Below are positions 19,545 through 27,934 of a stretch of 64,000 nucleotides of DNA, in pieces. The position numbers and the translations under genes were made by a program. The notes beneath the pieces are model-generated. The model was not told where the DNA came from. It saw only the letters and a program-made list of their open reading frames with translations, and searched no databases. Each line of letters begins with the position of its first letter. Positions within the stretch are counted from its first letter, which is position 1. Source of the stretch: Aquimarina sp. RZ0 (GTDB taxonomy: Bacteria > Bacteroidota > Bacteroidia > Flavobacteriales > Flavobacteriaceae); assembly GCF_008370685.1 (NCBI RefSeq), contig NZ_VTZU01000004.1, forward strand, positions 1 to 64,000, given 5' to 3'.

Positions 19545-21497
19545 TTACTGTTTGATCAACCTTTTAGTAGTGGTTGATCCAGTGTCAGATTGAATCGTTA
19601 TTAAATATAATCCAGAAGGTATTGACGAAATGTCAATAGTATTCGAATTACGATTAGTACTCAACGTTTCAGAAATAAGTAATTTACCCTGAATGTCAAA
19701 TATTTCTGCATTAAATACACGTAAGCTTTGCTTCGCAGAAATAGTAATGATATTATTTGAAGGAATAGGATATATGTCTACTCCGTTACCGAATAGTTCA
19801 TCTTCTATGCCCAGTACATTATCAAAATCAATGCTAAACTCTGTAGCTGCTGTATTTCCATTTCCTAGTGCATCATTAGCAACATCAGCATTGATATTTA
19901 CTGTAATAGTAATGGGGCCAGCAGAAGAAGGTGTTATGTCTACGGTATAATTACTTCCTGTTCCAGAAAAGTTTCCTGGTGTTCCATTTGCAATTACTAA
20001 ATCTCCTATTACAAAATCACTTACGTTTTCAGAAAAAGTAATAGTCACCGGGATTGGGTTTGCTCCTGTAGGCGAATTTTCTGAAGAATCAATAATAACA
20101 GTAGCACCTGTATTGTCAACTACAAATGTATTATCATTAGTACCTGTAGGTGTTGTTGCAAGTGAGTTTCCAGCATCATCGATAATGTCTTGAGAACCGC
20201 TAAAGCTTAAAGTTACTGTTGCATCTAACTCTGCCAGATCTCCACCAGAAGCAGTTACCCTATAAGTATTTCCCGTTGGGTTCGTTACTGAGGCAATGGT
20301 TGCTGTAGTTCCTGTTAGAGCAAAATCTGCAGGAGTTACATTGCTAACATCATCATCAAAGGTTACATCCCATACCAGTACATCAGCATTAGTAGGGCTT
20401 GTCATTGGGCTTTGGCGAACAATACTTGTCACTCCGGGGCCCATGTTATCTACCAAAAAGTTTTCAGGAAATGGGTCTATTGGTGTTGTATTTGTTAATT
20501 CATTTCCTGCAGTATCTTCGATGTTTTGGTTATTCACAATACCAAGTGAAACTGTTCCATTAAAACCTGCCAGATCTCCTCCAGAAATTGTTACTCCCCA
20601 TACGTTACTTCCCAGATCTGCCACATTGGTAATAGTGGCGGTCGTTGTACTACCAATCGAAAAATCTGCAGCATCTACATTTACAACCTCTTCTGTAAAT
20701 TCTACTGCAAATATAAGTGCATCTGCATTAGTAGGAGATGTCATTGGTGTTTGTCTGTTGATGGACTGTATCTGTGGGTCAGTGGTATCAGCAGGTCCAA
20801 GATAGCTACAGCCTGGAGCCTGATAATTTTCGCTATTGACTCCATTAATAAAGTTGCTAGCAGTAGCAAGCGATGTTCGTAATGCTGCTACTGGTGTTAG
20901 CGGAGCACCACTATTGCAATCGAATTGAAAATTATCATCTCCTCCAAAGGTAGTTGCAAAATCTTCTGCGGTGACTCCATCTGCCAAACCCGTAGGGATT
21001 CCTGATGTAGTGGTAGTGGTAGCATCTGGAATCCAGCCCGTATTTCCCATATTTACCGCCCAAATAAAGTTGGTAACTTCAGTTCCGTTATTAGGAACTC
21101 CTGTCCCTGTATAAGCAATAATTACATCACCAGTACTTGAAGGACTATATGTCCCTATTTCAGTTGCGGTGCCTATTGTTGCAGATGGTGCAGTTTTTGG
21201 TGTCGTTATTTGAATTTCGGTACCAGCAGTAGCCATCCCAGTATATGTCCAAATAATAGTCCCTTCAGAAGTATTGCCCCAGTTTGAACCATTTTCATTC
21301 CATCCGTTTTCAGTGAAATAAACAGTAGTAGTGCCTGATATATCTGTTAGGAGTACAAAACTAAATTCATCATTACTATCAGTATTACAAGATGTAATTG
21401 CCAGGTCACCAACAACAAGATCCGTTGCATTAATTTGTAGTGCTCCCATAAAAAGCAATACTATTAAAAATAAGAATTTAAAGTCAAAATGTTTCAT
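19545..21497 (-). CDS. Secreted T9SS protein with Ig-like repeats
   Basis: I chose the ATG at 21497 (MKHFDFKFLF), which places a good signal peptide (cut after about QINA) at the N-terminus; the open frame extends 21 codons upstream. The mature protein starts with a domain rich in Gly, Thr and Asn (DLVVGDLAITSCNTDSNDEF) to about residue 225. At least three related Ig-like repeats follow, marked by R-Q-[ST]-P-M-T-S-P-T-N-A-D and ADF-[AS]-[LI]. A T9SS type A sorting domain ends it (VDIYPIPSNN ... GLYLITIQSD ... TTTKRLIKQ). Predicted location is the cell surface or medium. Two collar-domain genes lie directly upstream in the same direction. The role is unknown; an adhesin or scaffold is plausible. 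Confidence 0.85.
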   Translation of the reverse strand: MKHFDFKFLFLIVLLFMGALQINATDLVVGDLAITSCNTDSNDEFSFVLLTDISGTTTVYFTENGWNENGSNWGNTSEGTIIWTYTGMATAGTEIQITTPKTAPSATIGTATEIGTYSPSSTGDVIIAYTGTGVPNNGTEVTNFIWAVNMGNTGWIPDATTTTTSGIPTGLADGVTAEDFATTFGGDDNFQFDCNSGAPLTPVAALRTSLATASNFINGVNSENYQAPGCSYLGPADTTDPQIQSINRQTPMTSPTNADALIFAVEFTEEVVNVDAADFSIGSTTTATITNVADLGSNVWGVTISGGDLAGFNGTVSLGIVNNQNIEDTAGNELTNTTPIDPFPENFLVDNMGPGVTSIVRQSPMTSPTNADVLVWDVTFDDDVSNVTPADFALTGTTATIASVTNPTGNTYRVTASGGDLAELDATVTLSFSGSQDIIDDAGNSLATTPTGTNDNTFVVDNTGATVIIDSSENSPTGANPIPVTITFSENVSDFVIGDLVIANGTPGNFSGTGSNYTVDITPSSAGPITITVNINADVANDALGNGNTAATEFSIDFDNVLGIEDELFGNGVDIYPIPSNNIITISAKQSLRVFNAEIFDIQGKLLISETLSTNRNSNTIDISSIPSGLYLITIQSDTGSTTTKRLIKQ

Positions 21498-21605
21498 AAA
21501 GTATTTTTTAATTAGACTCACTATTTTAAGAGTTTTTTTAGGTATCATCAAAGATTGCATAAAGATATTAAAATCTTTGATGATACTTAAAAGAATAATA
21601 GTGAT

Positions 21606-22196
21606 TTAGTTTCTGGAAGGAAAAACTCCTTGCATGCATATTATGTAATATGTTCCAAGCCAGGGCTGCATATTATTTGTGGGTTGACTTCCTCCATTGA
21701 GGTTGACATTGACATTCCCCGATACAGGAGCGTTAAATGGTTTTAGTGTAGCATCTGCAGATTGATTACTATAGGTTTTTACTTCAGAACCATTTGTATC
21801 TTCAGAAGTTGCCAGAGAAGCGTTTGATGGATCCGGAATATCGGCAGCATCTGCCAATACAGGTATGGATACAGTGGCAACTGTACCAGGACTGATAGTT
21901 GCGATGTGATTATGAGCCGGCATTTGTAAAGTAGTTAATGTATTTGTTTCAGTTCCGCTTCGGGCTCCTTGTTTACGTGTTGATAAACCGGGGCCGGTTC
22001 CTGGTCCAATAGGTACGCGTCCTCTAAGATCTGGTAATGCAAACGAGGTTCTTCCATCACCTCCATAAGTTGTTCCTAGTAAAGAAAATAAAGCTTGATT
22101 TGAGTTTATTGATAATAATTGTCCTTCGCAAAACGCCCAGTTTCTTGGTGCAAAATTTCCTCCGAAAATTCGAATTTCTGCCATTGTTCCTTCCAT
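21606..22196 (-). CDS. Phage tail-collar domain protein (MdpB-like), copy 2
   Basis: This 196-residue protein has an N-terminal tail-collar domain: EIRIFGGNFAPRNWAFCEGQLL, LFSLLGTTYGGDGRTSFALPDLRGRVPIGPGTGPG, then a Ser/Asn/Thr-rich C-terminal part ending MQPWLGTYYIICMQGVFPSRN. Similar non-phage proteins are annotated as microcystin-dependent protein homologues. There is no signal peptide, and no phage structural genes lie nearby. It is a close paralogue of the next gene, 42 bases away, so this is a recent tandem duplication. Function is unknown. Confidence 0.88.
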   Translation of the reverse strand: MEGTMAEIRIFGGNFAPRNWAFCEGQLLSINSNQALFSLLGTTYGGDGRTSFALPDLRGRVPIGPGTGPGLSTRKQGARSGTETNTLTTLQMPAHNHIATISPGTVATVSIPVLADAADIPDPSNASLATSEDTNGSEVKTYSNQSADATLKPFNAPVSGNVNVNLNGGSQPTNNMQPWLGTYYIICMQGVFPSRN

Positions 22197-22238
22197 AATT
22201 GTATATTTTATAAATTATTAAATGATTGGTCTGATTTT

Positions 22239-22829
22239 CTAACTTCTAGATGGGAAAACACCTTGTAAACAAATTATATAGTATGTCCCCAGCCAGGGCT
22301 GCATATTATTTATAGGCTGACTTCCTCCATTGAGGTTGATATTGACATTTCCCGATACAGGAGCGGTAAATGGTTTTAAGGTAGCATCTGCCGTTTGGTT
22401 GCTATAGGTTTTTACTTCAGAACCATTTGTGTCCTCAGAAGTTGCCAGAGAAGCATTTGATGGATCTGGAATATCGGCAGCATCTGCCAGTACAGGAACG
22501 GATACATTGGCAACTGCACCAGGACTGATAGTTGCAAGGTGATTATGAGAGGGCATTTGTAAAACAGTTAGTGTATTGGTTTCGAGTCCGCTGCGTTGTC
22601 CAAGTTTGCGAGTCGATAAACCTGGTCCAGTTCCAGGTCCTACTGGCACACGCCCTCTTAGGTCAGGTAGTGCAAACGAGGTTCTCCCATCTCCCCCATA
22701 AGTAGTTCCTAAAATTGAAAATAATGCTGTGTTTTGTGAGATCGCCAATAATTGCCCTTCGCAAAATGCCCATGTTCTTGGCGCAAAATTACCGCCAAAC
22801 ATACGAACTTCTCCTATTGTTCCTTCCAT
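22239..22829 (-). CDS. Phage tail-collar domain protein (MdpB-like), copy 1
   Basis: It has the same length and architecture as its downstream twin (196 aa). Differences cluster in the first 30 residues and a few positions after the collar motif (for example TRKLGQRSGLE against TRKQGARSGTE). The collar block GGNFAPRTWAFCEGQLLAI and the C-terminal YYIICLQGVFPSRS are kept. It lies 59 bases downstream of the formyltransferase gene in the same direction. It lacks a signal peptide. Confidence 0.88.
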   Translation of the reverse strand: MEGTIGEVRMFGGNFAPRTWAFCEGQLLAISQNTALFSILGTTYGGDGRTSFALPDLRGRVPVGPGTGPGLSTRKLGQRSGLETNTLTVLQMPSHNHLATISPGAVANVSVPVLADAADIPDPSNASLATSEDTNGSEVKTYSNQTADATLKPFTAPVSGNVNINLNGGSQPINNMQPWLGTYYIICLQGVFPSRS

Positions 22830-22888
22830 AGTTGTAACATTAAAGATTAATAATTGTTATTGATTTAATAGTAATTTGTTTCTTTTTT

Positions 22889-23848
22889 TTAAGAAACAGT
22901 GTTGTAATTGCTTGTTAAACTTGTTGTGAAACAATGTCCTTGCCGTACTCCCAAATGAATATATTTGGTTCCTGTTAATACTCCAGCGTCAGAACTAATG
23001 ACATTGATCTTTAATAATTTTCCATATTTACAACACACAAACAGCCCTTCTTGTAGGTGTGCATGTACAATTTCTCCAGATGTCTTACCTAATAAAGGTT
23101 TTGTGTCTACAGGTGAAACTTCTACTATTTTTATAGGTGCTCCCTGATAGTAGGTAATTGCTCCTCCAAATTTAGGATTGCAAGCATTGACCAAACTCTC
23201 AATCTCATCAGAGGTTTGTGTTTCCCATTGTATTGTCAATGCTTTCTCATCGGGTCTGTTGTGATATGTTATATTGTTATTGGATTGTGGTTTTAAGTTG
23301 CTGGAATCTTGTATTAATGTTATTGCTTTTTGTGTTAACTGTCCTAATAGGTAACTCATTTTTGAGTTTAACATACCTAAGGTTTCTCCAGGGATGATAG
23401 GAACAGGTTGCTCAATTAATATTTTGCCAGTATCCCAATCTTCATCTATTTGATGTATGGTAATAGCCGTTTGTTTTTTTCTTTCTTTGATAGACCAAAA
23501 TACAGGAACAGCTCCTCTGTTTTCGGGTAATTTTCCGAAATGAATATTTAAAAAACCAAATGTTGGGATGTGTAAGATTTCCTTTGGGATTTTAATAGAG
23601 AAACCGCATACGAGTACTAAATCAGGGCGTTTGTTAATTAACCATGTTTTAAACTCGTTTTTGATATTTCGCTTGTTTATAACAAAGGTGTCAAAACCTT
23701 CTTTTTTGATGGATGTGATCCAAAAATTATCCTGTGGTTTTGTAATTTCAGATTCCTGAAAGCAAACAGAATCAAGCTGCTTTTCTTTTGAAACAGTATT
23801 GTATACAGAAAGGCAAATTGGAAAGCTTCCGATAAGTATTACTCTCAT
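22889..23848 (-). CDS. Formyltransferase-fold protein, Fmt-like
   Basis: The 319-residue protein belongs to the Fmt/ArnA formyltransferase family. The catalytic core is visible: FLNIHFGKLPENRGAVPVFWSI supplies Asn and His (classically N-x-H...LP..RG), and IDEDWDTGKIL supplies the Asp. The region from about residue 200 resembles the C-terminal OB-type domain of Fmt. It is unlikely to be the housekeeping Met-tRNA formyltransferase because it sits among exported-protein and collar genes and its N-terminal third is divergent. Such paralogues often formylate amino sugars or peptides; the acceptor here is unknown. Confidence 0.82.
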   Translation of the reverse strand: MRVILIGSFPICLSVYNTVSKEKQLDSVCFQESEITKPQDNFWITSIKKEGFDTFVINKRNIKNEFKTWLINKRPDLVLVCGFSIKIPKEILHIPTFGFLNIHFGKLPENRGAVPVFWSIKERKKQTAITIHQIDEDWDTGKILIEQPVPIIPGETLGMLNSKMSYLLGQLTQKAITLIQDSSNLKPQSNNNITYHNRPDEKALTIQWETQTSDEIESLVNACNPKFGGAITYYQGAPIKIVEVSPVDTKPLLGKTSGEIVHAHLQEGLFVCCKYGKLLKINVISSDAGVLTGTKYIHLGVRQGHCFTTSLTSNYNTVS

Positions 23849-23994
23849 GAATTTGTAATTTTAAAATAAGACAAGTTATCAGATGAAGTTTGACTAATCT
23901 ATATCAAACGATTTTGCAAATACCCCAGTTATCAAATTTAGGAAGAGTATAGGAGTAAGTCAATACGTAAAACTACGTGAATTTCAGTCGAATA

Positions 23995-24579
23995 CTAACT
24001 TATTATGGCGATCTGCCTTTTTGTAGATCCTTTTAAAGTTATAGTATTGCCTATTGCATTTTTATAGGTGAATGTATTTTCTTTTCCATAGGATTCTTTA
24101 ATGATTCTATTAGGAGTAATAAAAGTAAGTGCATCCAGATGTAATCCTTGACTCTTAGAGCTTTTAATAAAATTCTCAATCAAAGAATTAAATGCTAATG
24201 CTGTTTGCTCTTTCAGGATATAATAGTTATAAATTCCATTGTGTTTTATGAGCATCGCTAGTTCTTTAGAATAAAAACCTATTAAAGGTTTTTTGATTAA
24301 TGGGATAATAAAGCAACTGTTACTTAATTTTACAACTTCAGAATTATTGTAAGTATATCCCTTATCGTCAAGTAGGTTTACTAATTCCACATGTGTTTTT
24401 GCAAGGTTTTTAGACAAGAATGCTACAGGAAGATGATGGATTTGTCCTGAGATCTTAGTGAACCCTTTTCCAATAGAAAAAATGGAAATAGTATTGTCAT
24501 TACTAATAATTGATGATGGAAATATGGATGTAGTTCCTAATCCAATAGTTCCAGAGAATAAAAATTTTCTTCGATTCAT
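23995..24579 (-). CDS. Small exported protein with Tat-like signal
   Basis: The 194-residue protein begins MNRRKFLFSGTIGLGTTSIFPSS, a twin-arginine-like start (RRKF) with a hydrophobic stretch; the remainder has no domain I recognise. It lies 146 bases upstream of the formyltransferase gene in the same direction and may be the first gene of the leftward 24.6-19.5 kb group. A Tat signal would imply export in a folded state, but with no cofactor-binding motif that is tentative. Confidence 0.65.
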   Translation of the reverse strand: MNRRKFLFSGTIGLGTTSIFPSSIISNDNTISIFSIGKGFTKISGQIHHLPVAFLSKNLAKTHVELVNLLDDKGYTYNNSEVVKLSNSCFIIPLIKKPLIGFYSKELAMLIKHNGIYNYYILKEQTALAFNSLIENFIKSSKSQGLHLDALTFITPNRIIKESYGKENTFTYKNAIGNTITLKGSTKRQIAIIS

Positions 24580-24642
24580 AAAATGATAGAGTATAATTAT
24601 ATAACAGGCGTGTCTTTTAAAATATTAACACTATTAAGGTTG

Positions 24643-24896
24643 TTTTTTGTTAAAAATAGTTAATTTTTTTAACAATAAATAATTATGAGCATTGTTTTTT
24701 ATGAATAATGAATTGTATAAGGGTTTGAATTTCAATATAATTCTTGTGTTGATGTAGGGTAGATAGCTGGTTTTTACTCGATGATCGAGATTTAAATGCT
24801 AATCTAAAGATGGGCTTGCCCCCGAGGTAGTTTGCTTTTGTTTTCTGAGAAATTTTATTTGGTAATCAAAAAATGTGTATTGAAGGAGGTGCTGTT
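24643..24896. other. Intergenic stretch with repeat fragment
   Basis: The 317-base gap 24580-24896 separates two leftward groups. Its right half carries a fragment of the dispersed ACTCGAT repeat (24775-24835, listed separately). The left half is AT-rich; nothing further is seen. Confidence 0.4.
24775..24835 (+). repeat. Dispersed ACTCGAT...GAGGTAGTTT repeat fragment
   Basis: The block starts TACTCGATGATCGAGATTTAA (an inverted repeat around CTCGAT/ATCGAG) and ends GGCTTGCCCCCGAGGTAGTTTGC. The same two landmarks occur in the same order at 40494-40542 and 45377-45477, and in reverse orientation at 51324-51364. Confidence 0.75.
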
Positions 24897-25334
24897 TTAT
24901 TTTAGGTAAAGGCATTTTCGCTCATAATCAATAACTGCCTTTCCTTTTTTTAGGATATCTGCTCCTATGATACCATCTACAGGTTCTGCCTCATGTGCAA
25001 CCAATGCAGTATTTACGTGTGTAAGGTCGAATAATACTAATGAGATATTTTTTTTGGTCCACTTATCCAATTGTAGTATGTTTTTTTTAGAAAGTTGGGT
25101 GAACATATCGGTTGCTCCTGCTCCTGCTGCTTTAACATCACTGTCCTGAGCAAAAAGAGAGAATTTTTCTACAGCATCAAATCCTACACAGGAATTAGAA
25201 GCCCCGGTATCTACAATAAAGGTTCCTTTTATACCATTAAGTGCAGCTTTTACTTCAAAATGATTGGTCTTGGTATATGTAAGTGTAATACGGTGGTATT
25301 TTTTTTTGGTGAGTAGCTGTCGTAATGTAGTCAT
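24897..25334 (-). CDS. Retropepsin-like aspartic protease, single domain
   Basis: I place the start at the ATG at 25334 (145 aa, MTTLRQLLTKKK). The open frame continues 42 codons upstream but into the CHAT gene. The catalytic block FIVDTGASNSCVG matches the clan AA D-[TS]-G signature; PVDGIIGADILKKGKAVIDYERKCLYL is the matching C-terminal flap/psi-loop region. As one lobe, it should act as a dimer. There is no signal peptide. The start codon sits in an ATGA overlap with the stop of the TPR-CHAT gene, so the two putative proteases are translationally coupled. Confidence 0.87.
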   Translation of the reverse strand: MTTLRQLLTKKKYHRITLTYTKTNHFEVKAALNGIKGTFIVDTGASNSCVGFDAVEKFSLFAQDSDVKAAGAGATDMFTQLSKKNILQLDKWTKKNISLVLFDLTHVNTALVAHEAEPVDGIIGADILKKGKAVIDYERKCLYLK

Positions 25335-27934
25335 TTTCTTTTTTGTCTGATCACGAACAAAAATAGTACAATTAATAAGAAACTGCCTATAATAATACTC
25401 CAGATTGATTTGGGCTCTACAGAAGGGGTATATGCTCCATAATATACAAATGCAGCCCAATAATAGGGAGATTTTTGGATATTAGAAATGTTGGGGGAAT
25501 TAAGATACTCTAATTTAGCAGTATGTAATCCATATGTTTTTGAATTAGAAGAATAAAGGTTTTTATAAAAATATTGCATTAGCAGAGAGGTAGTTTTGTC
25601 ATTTACTTTCCATAATGAGAACAATACGTTTTGTACACCTGCATATTGAAAACCTCTTGCGATGCTTAATGGCCCTTCTCCTTTTGCTAATGCACCTATG
25701 CCAGTTTCACAGGCACTTAATACTATTAAATCTGCTTTTAATTGCAAACCATATAATTGATTGACCAGAATATCTTGATCTCTAAATTTTATAGAGGCAG
25801 GTCTCAAAAAACTACCTGCTTCAGCATGTGTAGAAAGATGCAAAATATGGTGTTTTTCTACTTCATTCATAAAATGGGCATAGGTTGCTTCTTTTTTTTC
25901 TAAGAATACTCCATTAAATTTTTCCTGTATTGAGTGCTTTTCTTCTAAAGAAAAAGGGAGTTCCAGAGTGGAATCTTCAAAAACAGGAAATACACCTAAT
26001 ACTTTTGAGTTATTGTTATTAATGTTTTTTGATCTTATATATTTACTTGCAGAAATTTCATAACTGACGATACTCGATTTTAACAAAAAAGCCATATTTT
26101 GGAAATTTAGAGAGCTATTTTTTTTAATCAACAATGTTTCAAAAGGAATAAAATTAAGAAGTCCGTCTGGAATAATTAGGAGATTCTTAGTGGTAGGAAT
26201 TTTTAAAGCATTGAATGTGTCAAAACTACTTTTCGAAAAACCAGTTATATCATTAATGATAATAGATGCTTTCTCAAAATAACCAATATAATTCAGAATT
26301 ACATTTCTAAAATTCTCAATATCATGTATCATATTAATTTCTATTGAATCAGAGGTGATATGAAATTGATAGACAGTTTCTTTTCCGAAAAAATATTCAA
26401 TTAATGTAAGATCATCTTGTTTTAGTTTTTTTTGTAATTTTTTAATTGTGATGTTTTCTTGTTTCAAAAGAAAACTGGGATACATACGCTTAAGTTTTTT
26501 AATCGTTTCTTTGAGTTCAATGGATTTGTTGCTATATAAAGAAGTCCATTTTTGAATTTGTGTAATATTGGCTTGATCTCCTTTTTGTTTTTCTTTTAGG
26601 ATATAAGTATCATATATAGCTAGTTCATTATGAAATTGATTTGTTTTTATTACTAATGAATCATTTTTATATTGTGATAGCAGCTGTTTTGAGACCAAGG
26701 CTTCGTTGACAAAAGGAGCTTTTGAATTTTCTGAGGCTATAAAAGCTTTTATGATATACTTTTTCTTTTTTGTGGTCTTATACATCGAATACAAAAGATC
26801 TATATAAGCTTCAGTACGATCTCTGTTTTGACTGTGTTGAATAATCTTAGTATTCTGTAAAGGGTATGCTATGTTTAATTTTGAGTTGACCTCAAAAGCG
26901 ATTTCATAGATATCTATAGCTAAAATTGGCTTGCCTAACTGTTGATAAATATATGCTTGAACATCCAGGGTTTTAAGTAATATTTTATCTGCAATAAGAG
27001 CTTCTTTTTCAGGAAAACCTCTTTTGGATGAGTATCTAGGAAGAAGAGAAGTGTAAATTTCTTTTATGTTACCCAATGCTTCTGTGTATGTTGATTTAGA
27101 AAGTAGAATGTCAATGTAGGCTAATTGTAATTTTGCAAGATCTCTTGCTGATGCGTCTGGGTTTTTAAGTAATTGAGATTTAGCTTTCAGAATATAGTTT
27201 TCCCCTTGTTGGATATCATTGTTTTCTAGTGCTATTGCTGCTAAAATTTGATACGCATTTACTTGGGTAGTATCTATTGAGATCACCTGTAGCGCATAAT
27301 CTTTTGCTTTTTTGATTTCTCCGGTATCTAAATAATTTGTTGCTAGATTAGTTAGTATATTGACGTTTTTCAATGCAATGGATTCTCCTTTTTTAAGGAT
27401 CTCAATTGCTTTTTGATACTTACTTTGATTGTGATACGTAATGGATAGATTGGTGATAGCAGAAATGACTTTGGAAGTGTTTTGTGATTGCTCTGAAAGA
27501 TATAGGTAACTGGTGATGGTGTTTTCTGCCTTCTGGAGATCACCTATTTTAATGTATAGATTACCAAGAGGTTGGAGACAGTTTTCAATAATGTCATACT
27601 CCTTGAACGTATTTTTATTAAATACTTTCCAAGCTTTTTCATAATACATGATTGCAGTAGGAATGTTACCAAATTGATTGTGATAATACCCCATATTGGT
27701 GTTAACAATACCCCAAGCTAAAATTTCTTCTTTGGTTAGAAGTCGATTTTCTTCAGAAGCTATTAATTTTCCTAGTCGATGTAATTTTTCTTTGGTTGGA
27801 TCTTTTAAAAAATAATCTAATTGATCATATAGAAATTTTGAAGCTTTTCTTTTTTGCTGCGCACAAAGTGATGGGTTTCCTTGATATATATAAAAGAAAA
27901 CTAAAAATACTATTTTAAAATTTCCAAATCCCAT
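25331..27934 (-). CDS. TPR-CHAT (caspase-like) protease, exported and C-terminally anchored
   Basis: I prefer the ATG at 27934 (867 aa), which gives a clean signal peptide ending near SLCAQQ; an upstream in-frame Met exists. Residues about 45-430 carry TPR-like helical pairs (YHNQFGNIPTAIMYYEKAWKVF, YHNQSKYQKAIEILKKGESIAL). The CHAT domain is C-terminal, with the catalytic His in HLSTHAEAG and Cys in LSACETGIGALAKGEGPLS. A final TM segment (WSIIIGSFLLIVLFLFVI) plus RQKRK predicts inner-membrane anchoring with the protease in the periplasm. It overlaps the upstream PKD gene by 20 bases and the downstream retropepsin gene by 4. Target and trigger are unknown. Confidence 0.9.
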   Translation of the reverse strand: MGFGNFKIVFLVFFYIYQGNPSLCAQQKRKASKFLYDQLDYFLKDPTKEKLHRLGKLIASEENRLLTKEEILAWGIVNTNMGYYHNQFGNIPTAIMYYEKAWKVFNKNTFKEYDIIENCLQPLGNLYIKIGDLQKAENTITSYLYLSEQSQNTSKVISAITNLSITYHNQSKYQKAIEILKKGESIALKNVNILTNLATNYLDTGEIKKAKDYALQVISIDTTQVNAYQILAAIALENNDIQQGENYILKAKSQLLKNPDASARDLAKLQLAYIDILLSKSTYTEALGNIKEIYTSLLPRYSSKRGFPEKEALIADKILLKTLDVQAYIYQQLGKPILAIDIYEIAFEVNSKLNIAYPLQNTKIIQHSQNRDRTEAYIDLLYSMYKTTKKKKYIIKAFIASENSKAPFVNEALVSKQLLSQYKNDSLVIKTNQFHNELAIYDTYILKEKQKGDQANITQIQKWTSLYSNKSIELKETIKKLKRMYPSFLLKQENITIKKLQKKLKQDDLTLIEYFFGKETVYQFHITSDSIEINMIHDIENFRNVILNYIGYFEKASIIINDITGFSKSSFDTFNALKIPTTKNLLIIPDGLLNFIPFETLLIKKNSSLNFQNMAFLLKSSIVSYEISASKYIRSKNINNNNSKVLGVFPVFEDSTLELPFSLEEKHSIQEKFNGVFLEKKEATYAHFMNEVEKHHILHLSTHAEAGSFLRPASIKFRDQDILVNQLYGLQLKADLIVLSACETGIGALAKGEGPLSIARGFQYAGVQNVLFSLWKVNDKTTSLLMQYFYKNLYSSNSKTYGLHTAKLEYLNSPNISNIQKSPYYWAAFVYYGAYTPSVEPKSIWSIIIGSFLLIVLFLFVIRQKRK

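Noticed and set aside
20296-20805. Long plus-strand ORF inside the T9SS Ig-like gene
   Set aside because: It is antisense to the repetitive Thr/Val-rich coding sequence, which suppresses stops in other frames; it has no start context or domain.
21606-22829. Prophage remnant because of tail-collar domains
   Set aside because: No capsid, terminase, integrase or other phage genes occur nearby; collar domains are common in non-phage MdpB-like proteins.
24643-24652. A third GGTAAC-type sigma promoter upstream of the Tat-like protein gene
   Set aside because: On the minus strand the block reads TAACAAAAAA without GG, and no TTGATAT block occurs at the required spacing.
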